A DNA stretch of 64,000 nucleotides from assembly GCF_018913965.1 (NCBI RefSeq), contig NZ_JAHMHG010000001.1:372001-436000 (forward strand), read 5' to 3'. Both the position numbers and the translations under genes were made by a program. The notes under the pieces were generated by a model. It made no database searches and had not been told where the DNA came from. It worked only from the letters and a program-made list of their open reading frames with translations. Within the stretch, counting starts at the first letter, position 1, and each line of letters opens with the position of its first letter. The stretch comes from Mycoplasma sp. CSL7491-lung. Its GTDB lineage: Bacteria > Bacillota_I > Bacilli_A > Mycoplasmatales > Metamycoplasmataceae. Below are positions 1 to 12,361 of this stretch, piece by piece.

Positions 1-413
1 AATCTTGCTAACGATTGACCTACGGCGGCAAGACCAAAATTATATATACCTACATTTTTAACCAAGAAAACACTTATAACACCAAAAAAAATAGCTGTAA
101 TCACTGTGATTAAGATTAATTTTCACATCGGCATTATTGAATATAATCTATTTAATTTAAGACCAAAATTAGACATTTTAGTTCTATTATAAATAGTATT
201 TTTCTTAACCAATCTATTTCTTATTTGTTCACCGGAAAATAAAACGTCAGCAATATCCTGATCAAAATTATTACCTGTTATTTTATTTATCAAGGACTGT
301 GAATCATTTGAATATTGTTCAATTATATTTTCGTCTAAAATACATTCTTTTTCATTTTGGTCTATATCAAGATCAACTTCTTTTTGATTCTTATTATCTA
401 AATTATTGTCCAT
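1..413 (-). CDS. YitT-like membrane protein, C-terminal part outside window
   Basis: The gene starts at 413 behind a strong ribosome site (AAGGAGG) and runs off the left edge; TGA at 121-123 must be read as Trp. The first ~95 residues are hydrophilic and acidic (MDNNLDNKNQKEVDLD...). They are followed by a hydrophobic helix (ILITVITAIFFGVISVFLV) and a loop, KNVGIYNFGLAAVGQSLAR, that resembles the opening of YitT/DUF2179-type multi-pass proteins common in mycoplasmas. The family call is inferred from this short stretch only. It is divergent from the GH20 gene at 701, with a shared 287-bp intergenic region. Confidence 0.45.
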
Positions 414-641
414 TTTAAAATACCTCCTTATTATTAATTTTAAAAATAAAAATGTAAACTAGTTACATTAATTGATATATTTTTTATTATACTATTATTT
501 TACATAAAAGTTTATAAAATTGGTTAAAAAACCACATTTTACATAATTCACATATTATATCATATTTTTTATAAAAAGAAGTTTAAAAATATTAAATACA
601 ATTACTAGATTAGTTACTTTGTTTCCTTTAAAATAATGTTG

Positions 642-658
642 ATATGGTTTAACCATAT
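642..658. promoter_or_regulatory. Operator-like palindrome in the GH20 promoter
   Basis: ATATGGTTTAACCATAT is a perfect 8-bp inverted repeat around one central base. It overlaps a -35-like TTGATA (639-644) and lies just upstream of a -10-like TATGAT (665-670), 31 bp before the GH20 start. The TGGT...ACCA core resembles operators of GntR/HutC regulators such as NagR/YvoA, which respond to amino-sugar phosphates; that link is inference. No second copy was seen before the GH95 or GH84 genes. Confidence 0.45.
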
Positions 659-700
659 GAAAAATATGATACAAAAATAGTTAATTAGAGGTTAATAAAA

Positions 701-3700
701 ATGTTAAAAAATAATATTAAAAAAATTATTTATCTAGGAATAATGAGTGCAGGAGTAGTTAGTTCAGCATCATTAATTTTAGCAAACTCAAATCAAAATA
801 AAAATGAAAATAAAAACACAATTGTTAAAGTTGATAAATTATATGCCGAAAATAATTCTACAATTGCAGAAGATTTAAGTCCAACTGACGAAGAACAAGA
901 AAATCTAATCGTTGATGGTTCAACTGCCACAGCTTCTTCGCAAGAAAGCAATAATCCAGCACAAAACGCTATAGATGCTGCTAAAGCTTCGACAAGATGA
1001 GCGACAGATCAAGGATCAAAACCTCAGTATTTAGATGTTAAATTGAAAAACGCAAGTACGATTTCATCATTTAATTTATTATTTGAAAGAGATAATGTTA
1101 GAGAATTTAAAATTTTCGCTACTAATGAAGAAAACACAAACAATATAGAAAATGATAATAATTTAATTTATCACTATAATGTAGATGCAAATAAGAGACA
1201 AAATGTTTTTAAAACAAATTTTACTAAAACAGTTAAAAATGCAAAAAATATTCGTATCAGAATTTTAAAATATGACCCAGATGGAAGAACAATCCATTCG
1301 GGGGCTGGATGACAAAATGTTTCAATACAAAATTTTGAATTATACAAGAGACCTATTGATGATTTTGGACCAACAAATCAACAACAACCTAATTTGATTA
1401 AAAACAACGCAACTGCTACCTCCCCAGATAATGAAGGAGCAGGACATACACCTGACAAAGTAGTTGATTCAAACGATCAAACAAGATGAGCTACAAACAA
1501 ATCAGATAATGGTGTTGTAAGATATATTGATATTTCTTTAACTGAAGCTAAAAGTATATCTTCATTTAGATTACTTTTAGAACGTGCGAATGTTCGTCAA
1601 TTTCAAATATTTGCCACTTCAGCATTAGACACAAATAATATAGAAAATAACGATAATAAAGTATATGAATATAATGCCGAAGGTGACAACAGAAAAAAAG
1701 AAATTATACAAAACTTTACTAAAACCGTTAAAAACGCAAAAAATATTAGAATCAAATTTACAAACTATGATGCACAGGGAGTTGTAAATAAAACAAATTG
1801 AAGAAATATATCTGTTTTTAGTTTTGAAGCATATAAAAAATTCATAGATTTGACTTCAGAAAGACAATACCCAGCAGATCTTATAAGCGATACTAACCCA
1901 AATGACACCGCAGCTACAAGCGAAATACAAGAAAACAGATTAAAAAATCAAGCGGTGGTTGCTAGTGCAATAGAAAATAATACATTAAACGCAAATAAAG
2001 CTGTAGACGGAAATAGAACTAAACCATCTAGATGAGGAACACCAAGAGTAAATAATAATGATAATAATTTTGATCCAGAAGATAGAATATTGACCATCAA
2101 TTTAGATGGAGGTAAAACATTATCATCATTTAACATTCTATTTGAGCGTGATAATATTTCTGATTTTGAAATTTACGCATCTTCAAAAGCTATGGACGCA
2201 AACATTGAAAATGAATCAAATAAAGTTTATTCATATGATGTAAATAACAAATTAGATGATCGTAAAAAAGAAATTACTGCAAACTTTACAAAACCGGTAA
2301 TTAACGCAAGAACATTAAGACTTAAGATTAAAAATTATCAATCAAATGCAAAATCAGACCATGATGGTTGAAGAAGTGCCGCTGTAATTGAGTTCGAAGC
2401 ATACAAAAAACCAATAGATTTTAACTCTGGATTTTATCGGGTACAATCAACATTAGAAAATTGAAAACCTACATTAAATGAGGAAAAAACAAAATTAATA
2501 TTACCAGAAGGGTTAGATAATTCAAAATTAAAACTATTTGCAGATTATGAACAAGTTATCGATGAACAATACAACGTCTATCAACCATTAACTGATAAAA
2601 CAGTTGTTCTTGATTTAAATTACAAAGACGGAAATAGAGAATTTAATAAAACATATAATTTCGTAGTTCCAGGTAAACATACACAAGTTGAAGATAAGAA
2701 CCAAAAACCAAAAGTTGCAGTTGAGATTTCAGAATGATATTCAGACAGTAATGAAAAACTAACTTTAAATGAAGATTTAAAAGTATACTTTAAAGGTGAA
2801 ATAAACGATAAAATTAATGCTGTATTTAATGAATTAAAAGAGGATTATAAAGAATTATTTGGAAAAGACCTAGAAATCTTAAAGACCGATTCAAATGTAA
2901 CTAATGGAAATATTTTATTTGATTTATCAGAAAAATCAATTGGTGGTTTCGATAACGAAACATATTCAATGAATATAAATGATAACGTTACAATTAAAGC
3001 CACTGATGCCGTAGGAGTTTACTGAGCAACACGTACATTATTGCAAATGATAAAACTCGACCCTGAACAAAAACTTGTTAAAGGAGAAATGAAAGATTAT
3101 CCTAAATTCAAGAAAAGAGGTATGTCATTTGACGTAGGTAGAAAAGCAGTTTCTATGGATATTCTAAAAGATATCGTTAAACAAATGTCATGATATAAAA
3201 TGAATGATTTCCAAGTTCATTTAACAGATAACTTAATTTTCTTAGAAGATTACTACGACCAAGCAAAAGGCTCAAACAACGCGCTTAAAGCATATTCAGG
3301 TTGAAGACTTGAGTCAAGCCATAAAAATGATGAAGGTGTTACATTACATAACCAAGACTATCATTATACAAAAGCTGAATTCAAAAACTTTATTGATCAA
3401 AGTAGATTATTAGGTGTTGAAATCGTTCCTGAATTAGATTTCCCGGCTCACGCAATAGCATTTACTAAATTACACCCAGAATTAGCAGTTCAAGGGTACT
3501 CACAATTTGGTGGCGGAAGAAGATCTCTTGCTGATCACATTGATATTAGAAAACCAGAGGCAGTAAAATTAATTAAAGATATTTTAGATGAATACGTAAA
3601 TGAAGGTGGAATTTTCGATAAAACCACTGGAACTAATGTTCATATTGGTGCTGATGAATTCTTCTCTGATCATGACGCTTACTATAGATTCGTAAACGAT

Positions 3701-5596
3701 ATGTTCAAGTACTTTAAAGAAAAAGAAGTTCAAGTTCGTATTTGGGGAAGTTTTAAATGATTTAAATCTAATACCGAAAAAATTGATGAAGATTTAAAAG
3801 AAAACGTAATTATGAATATTTGAAGTTTACAATGAGCAGATCCTGTTCAAATGTACAAAGAAGGATATTCATTAATTCATACATTAGATCAACCAACTTA
3901 TATAGTTCCTAACGGGAGTGGTCGTCAAGGTGCATACAATGATAGATTCAATGTTAGTGGAATTTATAATGGATACGAAGCTAATGTAATTGGTGGAAAT
4001 AGAATACCTGCAGGATCAAAACAAATGCTAGGTGGTTCATTTGCTGTTTGAGGTGACTCGGTCATAGATACTCACCATAGTGGACTTACAGAATATGACG
4101 AGTTCTTAAGAATAAAAGAAATGATTCCATATTTTGCAACAAGAGTTTGAGGAATTGGTGACGGCTTAGATCAAAACTTTAACGATTACACAAACAATGT
4201 AGTAAATAAATTAAATTTAGCTCCCGGAATTAATCCAGGTCATGAATTTACATTAAAAGATTATGATAAACAATTATTTAATTTTGATTTATCAGGTAAA
4301 AATGATAATGAAAAATTATTATCCAAATCTGGTGAAGCGGTAAAAATGGAATTAGGAGAAAATACATCATTAAGCGAAGATTTAGTTGGTGAAGATATTA
4401 CAACCGCTATTGAACTTAAAGGTGGTAATTCACAAGTTAAATTGGGATATGGAAAATTACCATTTAATACAAAAATAACTTTCAAAATTAAACGTCAAGA
4501 AGTTGATCAACCTGAGGAAATACTATTCTATGCTCCAACTGCATATGGACAATTAGCAATTAAAACCAAACAAAAAGATACAAATAAATTTGGATTTAGT
4601 CAAGAGTTAAACGATTATTCATTTGATTATGAATTACCAATCGGTGAGTGACACGAAATTAGTTTAATAACAGTTCCAAATAATAGAATGGTTGGAATTG
4701 TGAAATTATTTGTTGACGGAGAAGAAGTAGGTGGTGTACCAGTAGGTACAAATTATGTATTCAAAGATGGTAGACAACATACATTTAATGGAGCTTCAAG
4801 TTTATTTATTCCGATGGAATATTTAGGTTCTAAAGAAAATTCATTTAAAGGTTTAATAAAAGATCTTAGACACGATAAAGATTTCACTATTAACAAAGTT
4901 GAAAAAGATTCATTAGAAAGACCAGAAGTATCACTAAAAAATACAGTTGATTGAAATAATTTTGACATAAAATATTTGGACATACCTTCTAACGAAGAAT
5001 ATGATTATAAAGTTGAACTATCAAAAGTTGATAAAGATAATAAAATAGTTATGGGTAAAGTTATTATTAATAAAAAATCAAACCCTGAAATTAAAGTATC
5101 TAAAAACTTTATTTTAGATAATAGTTCAGTAACTAATATTGATTCAAATACAAGTGATAACGCACCAAGTCAGCCTGAAACAACAGTAGATGAAAATACC
5201 ACAACACCAAGTGACAATCAAAAAGACGACAAAACAAATACTGATTCAAATACAAGTGATAACGCACCAAGTCAGCCTGAAACAACAGTAGATGAAAATA
5301 CTACAAAACCAAGTGACAATCAAAAAGACGACAAGACAAACTCTGATTCAAATACAAATAACAATACTCCAAGTCAGCCTGAAACAACAGTAGATGAAAA
5401 TACTACAAAACCAAGTGACAATCAAAAAGACGACAAAACAAATACTGATTCAAATACAAATAATGATGAAAATAGCAAAAAAACAAAATCTAAAAATACA
5501 ACAGGAATAGTTGTAACAAGTGTTACAATATCAAGTATTATGGCATTTTTAGGATTGCTATTAGTATTCTTTAAAAGAAGAAAAAAATCTAAATAA
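701..5596 (+). CDS. Surface-anchored GH20 beta-N-acetylhexosaminidase with discoidin modules
   Basis: 1631 residues when TGA is read as Trp; one frame throughout. N-terminal signal/anchor helix (IIYLGIMSAGVVSSASLIL) without lipobox Cys. Three F5/8-type C (discoidin-like) modules follow at about residues 70-220, 230-380 and 410-570, each with the pattern 'SRW/TRW...LSSFNILFER...' and 'NARTLRLKI'. A GH20 N-terminal domain leads into the catalytic barrel at about 800-1150: RGMSFDVGRK, PELDFPAHA, and HIGADEF with the catalytic pair D985-E986. A lectin/LamG-like part follows (~1210-1410), then a 34-residue tandem-repeat stalk and a C-terminal helix with tail FFKRRKKSK. Predicted to release terminal GlcNAc/GalNAc from host glycans outside the cell. 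No LPXTG motif is present, so anchoring is presumably by the terminal helix. Confidence 0.9.
5141..5460 (+). repeat. 102-bp tandem repeat encoding a 34-residue stalk unit
   Basis: Three complete copies start at 5141, 5243 and 5345, and a fourth partial copy starts at 5447. Spacing is exactly 102 bp, so the frame is kept. The unit reads DSNTSDNAPSQPETTVDENT... and ends with NQKDDKTNT. Copies 1 and 2 are almost identical and copy 3 differs at a few codons. Slippage or recombination would lengthen or shorten the stalk of the GH20 protein without breaking it. Confidence 0.9.
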
Positions 5597-5606
5597 AACT
5601 ACTTAA

Positions 5607-5634
5607 AAACAACACAAAAAAAGTGTTGTTTTTA
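5607..5634 (+). terminator. Intrinsic terminator after the GH20 gene
   Basis: AAAACAACAC / GTGTTGTTTT stem with an A-rich loop followed by a T-run, 11 bp after the GH20 stop codon. It separates the GH20 transcript from the downstream fucosidase gene. Confidence 0.8.
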
Positions 5635-5734
5635 ATTATAAATTAATTGCATTTTATGAATAAAAAAACCATAATAAATTATAGAATTGCGAAAATGTTA
5701 ATATTATATTATTAAAAATATAATAAGGAGCATA

Positions 5735-8656
5735 ATGAAATTTAAAAAGATATTAATACCATTATTAAGTTCAGTGGTATCTATTCCAAGTTTTTTATCA
5801 ATATCAACTCAAATAAATAATAATTCAAATTCAAACGAACAAATAATCGCCAATCAAGAATTAGAATTAAAATATAACGAAATAATATCTAATTTTAATC
5901 GTGATAATTGAATGAATAATGGATTAGGAATAGGTAATGGTGATCAAGGTGCAACTATTTTTGGAGGTGTTCGCAACGAAAGAATACAATTAAACGAAAA
6001 AACAATTTGGACTGGTGGACCAAAATCAAATGAAGAAAATAATGGTGGGAATACCCCGATTGCTTCGGAAAATAATAAACATCATTTTGAATATTTAGAT
6101 CAAATAAGAAAACTACTATCCGAGAATAAAATTGAAGAAGCAAAACAAATTGCTAATTCTAAATTTATCGGACCACATAATCGTTTATATGGAAAATACA
6201 TTTCTATGGCTAATGTAGATATTACAGAAAGAAATGCATTTGAACAAAGTGATATTGTAGATTATTCTAAATCATTAAACATATCAAAATCACTAACTAC
6301 AGTTTCTTATAAAGTTGATGAAACAGAGTATACTAGAGAATATTTTGCTAGTTATCCTGATGATGTTATTGTGATTTCAATGAGTGCAAAAGGTAGAAAC
6401 AAACTTAACTTTGATTTAGATTTAACTGGTACAAACAATAACGAACAATTAAAACAATATACAAAAAATATTGATTTAGAAAAAAGAGAAATTAGTTTAG
6501 ACGGTATTGTTAAAGATAACGGATTAAAATTCGCGAGTGTTTTAAGAGTTAAAGAAATAGAAGGTGAAAATAATACAATTACCAAAGAAGGAAATAAACT
6601 AAGAATTTCAAATGCATCAAAAGTTTATTTTGTTATTCAATCAAAAAGTGATTATGAATTGAAATTTCCAACATATAGAAAAGAAAACTTTAATCCTTTA
6701 AACTACATTAAGAATAATTTAGACAAACTAAACAAAACATATGAACAAATAAAATCTGATCATATTAAAGATTACAAATCGCTTTTTGATCGTGTAAAAT
6801 TAAATATAGCTAAAAAACCTGAATATAAAAATTTAAAAGATCTTATCGATAAATATCGTAAAAATACTTTAGATAGAAATTCAAAAAATTATCTTGAGCA
6901 GCTATTGTTTCAATTCGGTAGATATTTAGCAATTTCTGGAAGTAGACCCCACAAAGATTATAAAAGTTTACCAACAAACCTTCAAGGTATTTGGAACATG
7001 GATGATGCACCGGCTTGAAATAGTGATTACCATTTAAATGTTAATTTACAAATGAACTATTGAGCATCATTAATGACTAATTTATCAGAAACAATAATTC
7101 CTTTATTAGACTATATCGACGACCTACGTCTTGGTGGAAGATTAGCAGCTAAAGAGTATTCAAATATTGCTTCAGATAATTCTAACCCTACAAACGGTTG
7201 ATTAGCACACACTCAAGCAACACCATTTGGTTTTAGTGCTCCTGGTTGAGAATTTAACTGAGGTTGATCTCCTGCTTCTAATGCATGAATAGTTCACGAA
7301 ATATATAATCATTTTGAATACACTTTAGATGAAAAATTATTTGTTGAACGTATATTTCCTTTATTAGAAGAAACTGCAAAATTTTGAGATCAATATTTAT
7401 ATTATGATCAAAAAACAGATAGATGAGTTTCAGCGCCTTCATTTTCTCCGGAGCATGGTACTGTTTCTCTAGGGAATACATACGATCAATCATTGGTTGC
7501 TCAGTTATTCATTGATTACATCAATGCAACAAATTATTTATCAAAAAATAATTTAGGTAATTTTGACTCAGAATTAGTTAGATCAATCAAGGAAAAACAA
7601 CCAAAATTAAAACCTTTAAACATTGGTGATGATGGACAAATTAAAGAATGATACGAAGAAGGTAAATACAACAGATACAAAGATGGTAGAATTATTTCAA
7701 ATGATAACAGACACCGTCACACAAGTCAATTAATTGGACTATTCCCTGGAAATATTTTTGAAAAAGAAGAAGACATTCAAGCTGCTAAAAAAACTTTAGA
7801 ATTACGTGGTAATTTTGGTGCAGGTTGAGGTAAAGCTAATAAAATTAACTTATGAGCTAATCTATATGAAGGTAATAATGCACATTCTGTTCTTGAAGAT
7901 ATGTTTACTCAAAATAATATAATGAATAATTTATGAGATAATATTAGAGAAGGTGCAAATGCTTTTCAAATCGAAGCTAATTTCGGAATAGTTAGTGGTA
8001 TTGCACAAATGCTTTTACAATCCAATAAAGAATATATTAAATTACTACCCGCTTTACCCGATGCTTATAACGATGGTAATGTAAGCGGTTTACTCGCAAG
8101 GGGTAACTTTACAATTGATTTAGATTGAAAAAATAAAAATTTAAAATATACAAAAATTAAATCTAATGTAGGCGGAGATTTAAAACTTGAATATAATAAC
8201 ATAGCATTCAAATCTATTTATTTAAATGGTGAAAAAGTTTCAATAAAACCTAACGAAAGTGATAAGATAGTAATCAGAACTCAAAAAAATGATATAGTTG
8301 AAATTGCCGACTCATTTTCAGACATTAAAAAAGGTGTAACTTATAGTCCGGAATATGAAAACTCTCAAAATTCTTCAAATGCTAAACCTAATAATAGCGA
8401 AACTTCAAAAAATAAAAAAGTAGAAGAAACTGTTGATTATTTAAATAAAATAACAAAAAGTAATATTCAAAATAACGAAAAAGAAAATGATACTAAAACA
8501 ATTGAAGAAAAAACAGAAAACAAAGAACCAAAAACAACTACTGCCCCTGCAAAAAGTAAAAGTAACCAACAATTTAAAATATTAGGTGGTTTAATAGTTG
8601 TTATAGGCATAATAACTGCCATTATATTATTTAAAAACAGAAAAAAGAAACAATAA
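5735..8656 (+). CDS. Surface-anchored GH95 alpha-L-fucosidase
   Basis: 973 residues with TGA as Trp, start ATG 5735 behind AAGGAG. N-terminal signal MKFKKILIPLLSSVVSIPSFL. GH95 N-terminal domain: NNGLGIGNGDQGATIFGG and ERIQLNEKTIWTGGP at the start of the mature protein. The helical barrel shows NLQGIWN (about 417) and DYHLNVNLQMNYW, with N435 and N437 matching the catalytic asparagines. SFSPEHG contributes E573 as the expected acid. The later motif, usually FQIDGNFG, is FQIEANFG here (E747). C-terminus: Lys/Glu-rich stalk, helix (FKILGGLIVVIGIITAIILF) and tail KNRKKKQ. Predicted to remove alpha-1,2-fucose from host glycans. Same orientation and architecture as the GH20 gene. Confidence 0.88.
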
Positions 8657-8661
8657 AATAA

Positions 8662-8692
8662 AAAATGACACATAAATATTGTGTCATTTTTT
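8662..8692. terminator. Bidirectional terminator between fucosidase gene and potD
   Basis: AAAATGACAC / GTGTCATTTT perfect 10-bp stem with a 9-nt AT loop. A/T runs on both sides suit both convergent genes. It ends 2 bp before the potD stop codon. Confidence 0.85.
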
Positions 8693-8693
8693 G

Positions 8694-10772
8694 TTATGAT
8701 TTTGTTTTAGCAAAATAATATGTGGTTATTTTACTTAAAAGAGAGTCGGAAATTGGTTGAAGATCTTTGTGTCTAACGTTAGAAGTGTTTTCTATTTTAT
8801 AGATATTAATTACATTTTGATCTTGTCCTTCAACTTTATCAGAAAAGTAATTTCTATAAACTATTTCATAATCTGTTATTTGTGTTGGGACATAATTAAT
8901 AAAGTTAAAATTAGTTAGATTCTTATAATCTTCAATATAATCATCATTCGATAGATCAATAAACGCTATAGATTGAGCAATAACTTTTTTAACTAAATCT
9001 TTTAACTCACTTTGTGACACTTCATTATCACTAATATATTCAATTAATGCATTAAGAATATTTTCTTCATCGCTAAATAATATTTCAATAATTATTTTTT
9101 CAATCTCTGTAGATTGTTCTTTAAGATCGTTAATTTTACTTTCGCGATCTTCAACGTTTAAATCTATTAAAGAAGATATTTTATCTAAAAACATAGAATT
9201 ATTTTCAGATAAATTATTTTCAATAATAGTTGGGTAATAATTTACCTTTTGCTCAAAATTGTCTTCATCATCATTTGATCTTAAATCATAAAATTCTTGA
9301 TATATTTTTGAATTATTTTTGTTCGATAAGTTTAATAAGTTTGAATAATAGTTAATAAAATTATTAATTGATTCTTGCTCTAAATCTAGTTCACTTAATT
9401 CTTTTGTTTTAATATCTTTTCAGATTTTTCAACTATTTAATTCGGAAATCATTCTTTGGGCTTGAGTGATATTAGAATCTGTTAACTGATCAAAATTAGG
9501 TACTAAGTTTTGTCCCAATAACTCTTTGTATTCTAAAATGATTTGTGGAGTTTGCGAATATGAACTTTGTGAAATTGTCTTAATATATTTATCTTTTGTT
9601 TTTTGATCTAATTTAGATGAAATTATTAAACCATCAACTAATAAAATATTATCACTTGGTCTATAAGCTAAAACAGATCCATCTTTTGCATTATCATAAT
9701 TATCCTCGCTATAATAAGCGTCAATAGCATCTCCGTTATACATAATTGATGCATTTATCGAACCAGAATCATCTCGTGGATTAGTAATATCATTAACAAT
9801 CTCTAGACCATCACCTTTTAAAGAAATATGTTTAGAATCTCGAATGTCATATCCAGTTCCATCCTTAATTAAATCAATAAAAGAATTAATTAAAATTTTA
9901 TATGTTTCGTTTTGAGACTCTGAGTTTTCTTCTACATTTCCTGTGAATTTTTGATCTGTTCTACCCTCTGGTAAAGGCCAATAAGCAGAAGCATAGAGCA
10001 TATTATCGCGAACTGAATCAGTAATAACCCAATTATTATAATTAGCACTAGATAAAGCTTTTAAAACATTAACTAAAGCATTTGGGTTTTTAATTTGTGC
10101 TTGCTCTTGATGTTCGTTATAATATTTTTTAAAATCAAATCCTCCTAAACTGTTTTTATAATCTTTGGGAATTGCGACTTTATTAATATTGTATGACACG
10201 ACCATATCTTGAGAATAATAAGGATAAAAATATTCTCATAACTCATCGTTATTATCTAGTTGATAACTTTGTAAGTGTTCTCAAATTTCTTTGCGTAATG
10301 ATAATTGCACATATTTACGAGCTAAATTACGTGCTTGTGTTGCTTGTTCTAATTTTTCTTTTAACTCATTTGTAGGATTATTTTTAAATTGGTTTCTCAA
10401 TCTATCATAATCTACCATGGGTTCTAAAATAGGTTCGTTAAATATAATAGAATAATTCAATTTAGAGATAAGTTTATTTTTAATTAAAGAGGCCACTATA
10501 AAGTCTGAACCTATTCCGGCAGCAGCTTTGTTATTTATCAATGCGTTGCTAAATTGATTTATTTCATCGAATTCTTTATAATCAAATGATTCACGTAATA
10601 TTTCGATATTATCATCCGACATGTATGATTTGTAATTAAAAAAACTTGGTTTAAATCTATTTTTATTTTTAATAGCAATTGTTGTCGCTAAAGTTGTGAT
10701 TCCTATTACTGAACTTATAGTTAGTAAAGCTAATTTTATTTTTCTACTTTTTCTTCAACTTGTAACTTGCAT
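8694..10772 (-). CDS. potD: Polyamine ABC transporter substrate-binding protein (PotD-like), enlarged
   Basis: 692 residues with TGA as Trp. The start ATG at 10772 lies inside the end of potC (29-bp overlap). The N-terminus has one membrane helix (IKLALLTISSVIGITTLATTIAI) but no lipobox Cys, so it is probably a membrane-tethered rather than lipid-modified binding protein. The binding-protein core is seen in GSDFIVASLI, DMVVSYNINKVAIP, SASIMYNGDAIDAYY-like segments and the closing ISSKLDQKTKDKYIKTI. It is larger than the usual ~350-480 residues: a charged insertion near residues 85-125 and a ~230-residue acidic C-terminal extension after about 460 (helical, no known domain recognised). Assignment rests on the operon plus weak motifs. 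Confidence 0.7.
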
Positions 10773-11532
10773 AAACTAAGTTTCCAATGATTGTAGTAAA
10801 TAATACTATAGCTCCTAAAACAAGTGCTCACGGTCTGAATGCACCTTCGTATAATTTAGTTGCTATTGTGGAAGTATTAGAAGTTGTTCTCGCGATGATA
10901 AAATCATCAAAACTTAAAACCGAACTAACTAAAATTACAGAAATAATAGAAGGAATCATATAAATTAAATATGTTTTGAATCAAGCTTTTATTTTAGAGT
11001 GTCCTAAATCTTGTGCAGCTTCGAATAAGTTATTATTAAACTTTTCACTACGAGGTAATGTTAATGATATTCCGTAAGGTAAAGCCATAATTGTATGACC
11101 TACAATAACTCTTAAAAAACCTTCGTTATCTACTTGAACTATTCCAAAAAAAGCAGTAAAAACTAAAACTAAACCAATTGCTGTTATATTATCAGGGTTG
11201 ATAAGCGGAATGTTTGATGTTGATGTAAGTGTACTTTTGATTAGTTTATTCTTTTGACGGTACATTGCATATGAAGTTATAATGCTTATTGTAGCCACTA
11301 AAAAACTTACTATTATGGCTAATAATATGGTATTTAATAAAGCTAAATCACGACCAGAATCTAATACTGAAACTCAATTGTCAAAAGTACCTTTAATTCA
11401 ACTTGGGTTTGCTTCTCCTTTTTTAGTAGGAACATTAAAACTAAAAACAACACCAACAACTAATGGAACATAAATTATTAATAAAATTAAGTAAACATAA
11501 CTACGTTTTAATAATGAGGATACTTTATTCAT
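10744..11532 (-). CDS. potC: Polyamine ABC transporter permease PotC
   Basis: 262 residues. The start ATG overlaps the potB stop (ATGAATAA, 8 bp), indicating translational coupling. Six predicted membrane helices. The EAA loop appears as NNNLFEAAQDLGHSKIKAWFK, typical of MetI-type permeases that contact the ATPase. The N-terminus LLKRSYVYLILLIIYVPLVVGVVFSF is typical of PotC. The last residues (YKLKKK) run into the start of potD in another frame. Confidence 0.85.
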
Positions 11533-12361
11533 AATGCGCACCTCTTTTAAAGTAGAAAATTACTCTTGGTAAAATTAGAAATAAACTAAATATACCCATA
11601 AATATAGCAGATACAACAATAACTAACGCCGAACCTGTACTTAAATCATATTTATTACCAGGGTTAATTTTACTATTAATCAACTCTCCGATTGTTTGTA
11701 ATTGTGAACCATCTGTTAATAATTTTGAACTAATAATAAATGTAGTTGCACTCGCTAAAAAGATCATAGCAAGACCGCTCAAAATCGCCTTTGTACCATA
11801 AGGTATAATAACCTTAAAAATTGTTTGAAAACTATTGTTACCTAAATCATTGCTTGCTTCAATAATATTGCGAGGCATATCTTTAAAAACAGTATATAGT
11901 GGCATAATCATTAATGGTAAATTTAGGCTTGTAAGTCCAAAAATCATAAAAAGTTCGCTATTTAAACTTTTTGAGTTAGAAACTACCGCTAATGCTAGCA
12001 CTTTCATAGAATAAATTCTTGAAATGGTGAAAATTGCCATAGGACTTATCATTAAACTTAAGGCAAAAATTCTAAATATTTTTGACTTTGATGATGAAAT
12101 AAAATATGCATATGGAAATCCGATTATTAAACATAATAATGCGGATACAATCCCTATTCATAGCGATCTTCCAATGATTCTTCAAGTATTGACATCTTTA
12201 ATTAACACAAATGAATCAAAATTAGAACCATGAACAGCAAATGCATTAACCACAATCATAATAATAGGCAATAAAATTAATAATATAGCAATGATTAAAT
12301 AAGGAATGAATAAAGCAGTTTTTTTGTCGAAACTAAATAAATGTTTAATTTTGGAAATCAT
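11525..12361 (-). CDS. potB: Polyamine ABC transporter permease PotB
   Basis: 278 residues. The start ATG lies 17 bp inside the end of potA. Multi-spanning membrane protein with the EAA motif near the C-terminal third (IIEASNDLGNNSFQTIFKVIIP). It pairs with PotC as the transmembrane channel of a spermidine/putrescine importer. Order potA-potB-potC-potD with successive overlaps matches the conserved mycoplasma operon. Confidence 0.85.

Noticed and set aside
5141-5460. Regular ~100-bp repeats that could suggest a CRISPR array
   Set aside because: The repeats are direct and contiguous without unique spacers, keep the reading frame and encode a protein stalk.
5520-5596. Sortase-type LPXTG anchor in the glycosidases
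   Set aside because: No LPXTG-like motif precedes the C-terminal helices, and mycoplasmas have no peptidoglycan; direct membrane anchoring is more likely.
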